From Rickettsiales bacterium (lineage in GTDB: Bacteria; Pseudomonadota; Alphaproteobacteria; Rickettsiales; JANQQO01): 9,221 nucleotides of DNA. Positions 5,396-9,221 of the stretch are shown here, one piece after another. Below the pieces are notes generated by a model. The model was not told the DNA's origin, searched no databases, and was given only the letters and a program-made list of their open reading frames with translations. Numbering within the stretch: position 1 is the first letter of the stretch; every line of letters starts with the position of its first letter. The stretch lies in contig JANQQO010000232.1 in assembly GCA_028289305.1 (NCBI GenBank), forward strand, positions 1-9,221. Direction: 5' to 3'. The translations under genes and the position numbers were made by a program.

Positions 5396-5764
5396 CTACC
5401 CGTCGATATAAGCGGCGGATGGCAGAACAACTGGGTCAGGCATTGAAATCTGCACCACTTTACAAAAAGTGTCTGCACTTTCGTCAAATGGACGGATTTC
5501 CGTACACGTACTGGTGCCATCTTCACTTTTTATTACCAAATGAAGTGTGCTGCCAACTGCACCAAGAAGCGACTCTTGTCCAGGAAAGATCGCTCGGAGA
5601 GCAGTGAGATCACCTGGATCAACATCCAGGAGAAACCCATTGCTTTCGTTGCCAAATTCCGTGACATAAATTCGTTGACATGGCTGTTTGTATGTGTCCG
5701 AGATCAGACACAAACGTGCGCTCCTCAACACAACTTCAATGTGTTTTGATGACTTTGTCATCAT
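5396..5764 (-). CDS. Hypothetical protein, 122 residues
   Basis: I do not recognise this protein. The start is ATG at 5764 (a second ATG follows at 5761), with AAAGGA about 5-8 nt upstream. Seen: no signal peptide or transmembrane helix, probably alternating beta strands (HIEVVLRSARLCLISD at about 8-23, then GFLLDVDPGDLTALRAIFPG at about 43-62, then STLHLVIKSEDGTSTCTEIRPF at about 72-93), four cysteines (C19, C29, C87, C100) and a Pro-rich C-terminus ending AAYIDG. A small beta-rich cytosolic domain is plausible. Support for being real: a matching terminator 13 nt after the stop, a ribosome site and a structured leader. It lies on the opposite strand inside the lptFG-lptD-surA neighbourhood. 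It shares only FPGQE with the other orphan protein (2284-2685), too little to claim homology. No function is inferred. Confidence 0.66.
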   Translation of the reverse strand: MMTKSSKHIEVVLRSARLCLISDTYKQPCQRIYVTEFGNESNGFLLDVDPGDLTALRAIFPGQESLLGAVGSTLHLVIKSEDGTSTCTEIRPFDESADTFCKVVQISMPDPVVLPSAAYIDG

Positions 5765-5766
5765 GC

Positions 5767-5808
5767 ACTTCCTTTCTGGAAGTTTACGCCTTCAGGGATT
5801 TCCTGAAG
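5767..5808 (-). promoter_or_regulatory. Two leader hairpins, one covering the ribosome site of the 5396-5764 gene
   Basis: On the minus strand, CTTCAGG/CCTGAAG (5790-5796 with 5802-5808, 5-nt loop) is followed by ACTTCC/GGAAGT (5778-5783 with 5767-5772, 5-nt AGAAA loop). The 3' arm of the second hairpin contains most of the Shine-Dalgarno AAGGAA and ends 2 nt before the ATG. The first is flanked by a GGCGTA direct repeat. The arrangement suggests control of translation initiation, by analogy with known SD-sequestering leaders. Confidence 0.55.
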
Positions 5809-5917
5809 CGATACGCCAGATCAGTTATGGATAGCAACAAGCTAAACAGAATGATCTGCATGTAAAATACAAAGTGTTACCGTATTTATGGCATATGGCG
5901 CGAAGAAAGTCAAGTAA

Positions 5918-5935
5918 AATAATGCATATATTATT
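5918..5935. repeat. AT-rich inverted repeat
   Basis: AATAAT (5918-5923) and ATTATT (5930-5935) flank GCATAT. It has the form of a regulator or nucleoid-protein site upstream of lptD, but in A/T-rich DNA such symmetry is common. Confidence 0.3.
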
Positions 5936-5975
5936 GTTATTATTTAATGTATTAAGGTTAGAGAGTGCGTTTTGG

Positions 5976-5984
5976 TGTTATATT
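5976..5984 (+). promoter_or_regulatory. Possible extended -10 promoter for lptD-surA
   Basis: TGTTATATT is an extended -10 (TGn plus TATATT, five of six consensus bases), predicting a start near 5991 and a leader of about 117 nt before the lptD ATG. No good -35 is seen. A separate promoter is needed here if the terminator at 5348-5382 works. Confidence 0.38.
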
Positions 5985-6107
5985 CTTCTTATATTGTGGA
6001 TAACCTGGTGTAAAAAGGCCACATTGCGTTGATTTTTATCATATTTTGGTGGACCTGGGCGGTGGTTTCACGTAAAGTGCCGGGCTCTTTTTTGATGTCA
6101 CTACGCG

Positions 6108-8291
6108 ATGATAATGACGCTATACACGCAGAAGAATATACACACACGCTGGGCCCTTTATGGCGCAGTGGCGCTTGCTTTTCTGCTGGTAGTGACACGC
6201 CCCCTGTCCTCCTACGCGGCCCAAGAATTTGCCAATGACGATGTGGTGATTCAGGCCGATGCGATTTCGCATATTCCAGAAAAAGAATTGATCTTAGCCG
6301 TGGGCAATGTGGAAATTGTGCAGGGTGAGCGGGTGCTGATGGCTGAAGAGCTCACCTATGATCAAAAGACCGATATTGTGACGGCTAGCGGTGGGGTGAG
6401 TTTGCTGGAGCCGGACGGGAATGTGTATTTTGCTGAAAATGTACAGCTGACTGATGATATGAGAGAGGGCGTGATCGCAGAGTTTCGTGCGCAGTTTGTA
6501 GATGAGTCACGTTTAGCGGCAAACACCGCTACGCGGGTGAATGAAAACGTTATTGAGCTTGAACAAGCGGTATTTTCGGGGTGTAAGATTTGTAAAGACG
6601 GGAAGCCGGTAGAGCCGCTGTGGCAGGTGAAGGCGGATAAGGTGCGGCTGGATGAAGAAGAGCAGCGCGTATATTATAGGGATGCGTTTTTTGAGATTTT
6701 TGGTGTGCCGGTGGTGTATACGCCCTATCTCTCACACCCGACGCCGGATGCGGATAGTAAAAGTGGATTTTTACGGCCCACTTATAGCAGTATTAGCACG
6801 CTAGGGCCGACGGTGAAGATTCCGTATTATGTGAGTATTGCACCGAATATGGATGCGACGATCACACCATTTTTTACTGCAGAAGAGGGTGCGGTGATGA
6901 TTGCGGATTTCCGGCACCTGACAGAGAATGGGTATTATCAATTAGAGGGAAGTATTACCAACCCGGATGAGCGGGATGCGTTTGGTGAGCGCGTAGGGGG
7001 GCGTGAGATTCGTGGACATATTGAGGGGTACGGTAATTTCACGATTGATGATGAATGGAGCTGGGGATTTAGTGGGAAGCGCGCGACGGATGATACGTAT
7101 TTGCAGCGGTATAAGTTTGGTAACGAAGATTTGCTAACCTCGACCGCGTATTTAGAGCGGATTGCAGGGCGAGATTTTGTGAGCATGGAGACGTTTAGCT
7201 TCCAGGGGCTTAATGTGGATGATGACCCGGATACGATCCCGCTGGTATTGCCTTTGATACAGACCCATACCGAATGGGAGCCGGGCTGGATGGGCTCGCG
7301 CTGGTCGCTGGATACGAATGCGCTGCATTTGACGCGCGGGGAAGGTGCGGAGAGCAGGCGGCTTTCTGCCACGGCGGCATGGACCCTGCCCTATATCACG
7401 CAAGGTGGGCATGTGTTTGAGTTTAAGACCAGTTTGCGTGCGGATGGGTATCATGTAGATGGTGTAGCAGATCCGCTGGACCCTGATAATGATGAGGAAG
7501 GTGCCACGGGCCGTTTTGTTCCGGAATTGCAAGCGAACTGGAGCTATCCTGTGGTGAATTATTACGAGAATGCGCATGTGTCCTTAGAGCCGGTGACGAA
7601 TTTCATTATTAGCCCGCGCGGAAATAACCCTAGCAAGATTCCGAACGAAGATAGTCAGGAATTAGAGATTTCAGATGTAAATCTGTTTAGTAATAACCGC
7701 TTTACGGGATTGGATCGTGTGGAAGGCGGGCCGCGGGTAAACTATGGTGTGCGCGGTGGATTTTTCCACGAGAGTGGCACGAGTGTTAATATGCTAGTGG
7801 GCCAAAACTATCGCGCGAAGAAGGATGAGAATTTCTCCGCACTTTCTGGCTTGGATGATAATTTTTCAGATTATGTAGGGCGGTTGACACTGAGTGACAA
7901 TGAGCTCTCCGATGTTACGTATCGTTTCCGGATGGATAAAGATAATTTAGAAATGCGTCGGAGTGAGGTGGAGTTAGCACTCAATTTTACGCCGGTGCAC
8001 CTGAGTGCGAGTTATGTACTGTTGGATGAGGAAACCAGCGATCCTGAGGATGATAAAGAAGAGATTTTGGCCAGTGCGGCCTACCAAGTTACGCCGAGCT
8101 GGGGAATAAGTGCTTATACGCGGCGGGATTTGACCGATGATGGTGGGTTTATTTCGGCGGGCTCGGGGCTGCGCTATGATGATGAATGTATTTTCTTTGC
8201 CGCGTTGCTGAATAGGGAATTTACGCGGGATAGGGATATTGAGCCGAGCACCTCGTTGACATTTGAAGTTGGATTTAAGCAGTTTAATTAA
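6108..8291 (+). CDS. lptD: LPS-assembly protein LptD (outer-membrane LPS translocon)
   Basis: 727 residues. Forms the outer-membrane barrel that, with LptE in studied species, inserts LPS into the outer leaflet. Seen: a signal peptide (hydrophobic core about 16-30, likely cut at SYA-A, residues 35-38); an N-terminal OstA/LptA-like domain (about 43-150: DVVIQADAISHIP, AVGNVEIVQGERVLMAEEL, VTASGGVSLLEPDG); then FSGCKICKDGKPVEPLWQVKAD (157-178), YYRDAFFEIFGVPVVYTPYLSHP (189-211) and SKSGFLRPTYS (217-227), the conserved lead into the barrel; and a long beta-rich C-terminal region ending in Phe-Asn. The only cysteines after the signal peptide are C159, C162 and C694, a CxxC-plus-one pattern unlike the four cysteines of E. 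coli LptD. No Shine-Dalgarno precedes ATG 6108; ATG 6114 is an alternative. Only 2 nt separate it from surA, so the two are surely co-transcribed. Confidence 0.95.
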   Translation: MIMTLYTQKNIHTRWALYGAVALAFLLVVTRPLSSYAAQEFANDDVVIQADAISHIPEKELILAVGNVEIVQGERVLMAEELTYDQKTDIVTASGGVSLLEPDGNVYFAENVQLTDDMREGVIAEFRAQFVDESRLAANTATRVNENVIELEQAVFSGCKICKDGKPVEPLWQVKADKVRLDEEEQRVYYRDAFFEIFGVPVVYTPYLSHPTPDADSKSGFLRPTYSSISTLGPTVKIPYYVSIAPNMDATITPFFTAEEGAVMIADFRHLTENGYYQLEGSITNPDERDAFGERVGGREIRGHIEGYGNFTIDDEWSWGFSGKRATDDTYLQRYKFGNEDLLTSTAYLERIAGRDFVSMETFSFQGLNVDDDPDTIPLVLPLIQTHTEWEPGWMGSRWSLDTNALHLTRGEGAESRRLSATAAWTLPYITQGGHVFEFKTSLRADGYHVDGVADPLDPDNDEEGATGRFVPELQANWSYPVVNYYENAHVSLEPVTNFIISPRGNNPSKIPNEDSQELEISDVNLFSNNRFTGLDRVEGGPRVNYGVRGGFFHESGTSVNMLVGQNYRAKKDENFSALSGLDDNFSDYVGRLTLSDNELSDVTYRFRMDKDNLEMRRSEVELALNFTPVHLSASYVLLDEETSDPEDDKEEILASAAYQVTPSWGISAYTRRDLTDDGGFISAGSGLRYDDECIFFAALLNREFTRDRDIEPSTSLTFEVGFKQFN

Positions 8292-8293
8292 AT

Positions 8294-9221
8294 ATGCGTA
8301 GGCTGATTGTTTTTTTTACTCTGGTTATGATGATGGCGCCTGTGGCCCAGGCACAGAGGCAGCTGGTGATTGCTGCGATTGTGAATGATGAGATTATCAC
8401 TAATCATGATATTGAGCAGCGGATGGATGTGGTGATTAGCTCTTCGGGGATAAAGGATTCCCTAGAGGCGCGGCAGCGGATTTTTCCGCAGCTGATGCAA
8501 TCGATGATTAATGAGACGTTGCAGCGGCAGGAGGCAGAGCGCTTAGGGATTGCGCTGACGGAGAAAGAGGTTGCGCTGGCGATTGGGCAGGTGGAGAGGC
8601 AGAACAACGTGCCGGCGGGAGGGTTTGATCAGTTTATTGCAGCACAGGGGGTGGATAAGGCTGTGGTGATGGAGCAGCTGCAGAATCAGCTATTGTGGAA
8701 GAAGTTGCTAGCACGGCGGGTGCGACCACGCATTACTTTGAGTGAATTTGAAATGGAAGACGCGATGGCGCGGATGAAGAATACGCAAGAAACGCAGCAG
8801 GCGGCCGAGGTGTTTTTATCAGAAATTGTGCTGCCGGTGGAACGGCCAGAAGATGAGCAGGATGTGCGGCAATTGGCGCAGAAATTGGTAGAAGAGCTGA
8901 ATGCCGGTGCGGAGTTTGGGGCGATTGCTAAGCAGTTTTCAGCAAGCAGAAATGCGCGGAATAAGGGGATTATTGGCTGGATTGCGCAAGGAGATTTGGG
9001 CAAGGAAATTCGTGTGATTATTGAAAATGTAGCGCCGGATACGATTTCACCACCGATTCGTACCAGCCGTGGATATCATATTATGAAAGTGCATGATCGG
9101 CGGCTTAAAGATGGTGCAGAAGAGGTGGCTGCAGAACCAGATGAGAAGAAGGTGCGCGATTTTCTGACGCTACAGAAAATGGATTTAGAAGCGCGGCGCT
9201 ATATGACCGATCTGCGGCGCG
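8294..9221 (+). CDS. surA: Periplasmic chaperone / peptidyl-prolyl isomerase SurA, 3'-truncated by the window
   Basis: 309 codons from ATG 8294, open to the window edge. Seen: a signal peptide (MRRLIVFFTLVMMMAPVAQA, cut after residue 20), then the SurA N-domain beginning VIAAIVNDEIITNHDIEQRM (25-44), a helical region with LMQSMINETLQRQEAERLGI (67-86), and a parvulin rotamase domain (about 172-270) with SEIVLPV, FGAIAKQFSASRN, GIIGWIAQGDL and SRGYHIMKVHDRR. Known of the family: it binds unfolded outer-membrane proteins in the periplasm and passes them to the BAM complex; LptD is a major client in E. coli. The ATG follows the lptD stop after 2 nt with no clear Shine-Dalgarno, so translation is probably coupled. 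The C-terminal helix, and any second parvulin domain, lie beyond the edge. Confidence 0.93.
   Translation, partial: MRRLIVFFTLVMMMAPVAQAQRQLVIAAIVNDEIITNHDIEQRMDVVISSSGIKDSLEARQRIFPQLMQSMINETLQRQEAERLGIALTEKEVALAIGQVERQNNVPAGGFDQFIAAQGVDKAVVMEQLQNQLLWKKLLARRVRPRITLSEFEMEDAMARMKNTQETQQAAEVFLSEIVLPVERPEDEQDVRQLAQKLVEELNAGAEFGAIAKQFSASRNARNKGIIGWIAQGDLGKEIRVIIENVAPDTISPPIRTSRGYHIMKVHDRRLKDGAEEVAAEPDEKKVRDFLTLQKMDLEARRYMTDLRR

Larger units (their letters stand above)
5809..6107. other. Intergenic region upstream of lptD
   Basis: About 300 bases with no convincing gene; the short frames here lack ribosome sites and are cut by stops. From about 5915 to 6050 it is strongly A/T-rich, unlike the flanking genes. 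It contains a small inverted repeat at 5918-5935 and an extended -10 candidate at 5976-5984. A weak AAAG...CTTT stem followed by six T's (6074-6093) precedes the lptD start. The promoter of the minus-strand 5396-5764 gene should also lie here, but no convincing one was seen. Confidence 0.7.

Noticed and set aside
2571..5590. Homology of the two orphan proteins through a shared FPGQE motif
   Set aside because: Only five residues match (12 of 15 bases), with no similarity on either side.
5419..5865. Three short plus-strand frames opposite and beyond the 5396-5764 gene
   Set aside because: No ribosome sites; the minus-strand frame is longer and fits the terminator and leader.
6074..6093. AAAG...CTTT stem plus six T's as an attenuator of lptD
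   Set aside because: The stem has only 4 + 2 pairs split by a T/T mismatch, too weak to claim.
6029..6238. Plus-strand frame overlapping the lptD start
   Set aside because: Different frame from lptD and overlaps its signal-peptide coding region; no ribosome site or family.

Overview
The window looks like a piece of an alphaproteobacterial chromosome. The evidence is the gene order lptF-lptG ... lptD-surA, a short PAS_5-type PAS protein of the kind common in that class, and dispersed palindromic repeats (arms with CATTCCAGC / GCTGGGATGACA) resembling those scattered through many alphaproteobacterial genomes. Base composition is moderate, and the large plus-strand genes are markedly rich in G and T on the coding strand. 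The species cannot be named from sequence alone.

Layout. Bases 1-617 (minus strand): a PAS-domain gene followed 18 nt later by the first 46 codons of a cystathionine beta-lyase-like gene that runs off the left edge. Bases 618-718: a compact divergent promoter region. Bases 719-2038 (plus): ahcY, S-adenosylhomocysteine hydrolase. Bases 2039-2283: a telomere-like heptamer array, a 102-bp palindromic repeat and a bidirectional terminator. Bases 2284-2685 (minus): an unrecognised small gene. Bases 2686-3034: a regulatory and structured region that includes a 57-bp near-palindrome. Bases 3035-5277 (plus): lptF and lptG, overlapping or nearly so. Bases 5296-5382: a second copy of the heptamer array and a second bidirectional terminator. 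Bases 5396-5764 (minus): another unrecognised small gene with a hairpin-rich leader. Bases 5765-6107: AT-rich intergenic DNA. Bases 6108-8291 (plus): lptD. Bases 8294 to the right edge (plus): surA, truncated by the window.

How the genes work together. AhcY splits S-adenosylhomocysteine into adenosine and homocysteine, and cystathionine beta-lyase also makes homocysteine, so the left third is a homocysteine/methionine neighbourhood. The right two thirds build the outer membrane. LptF and LptG are the inner-membrane core of the lipopolysaccharide exporter. LptD is the outer-membrane LPS translocon. SurA is the periplasmic chaperone that delivers outer-membrane barrels such as LptD.

The most unusual feature is a pattern that occurs twice. 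Directly after a conserved plus-strand gene (ahcY, then lptG) comes a heptameric NTTAGGG-type array (28 of 30 bases identical between copies), then a strong hairpin terminator, then a minus-strand orphan gene whose leader carries perfect hairpins. The second such block sits between lptG and lptD, genes that are commonly neighbours in this class. No CRISPR array, tRNA, rRNA, transposase or recombinase gene was seen.
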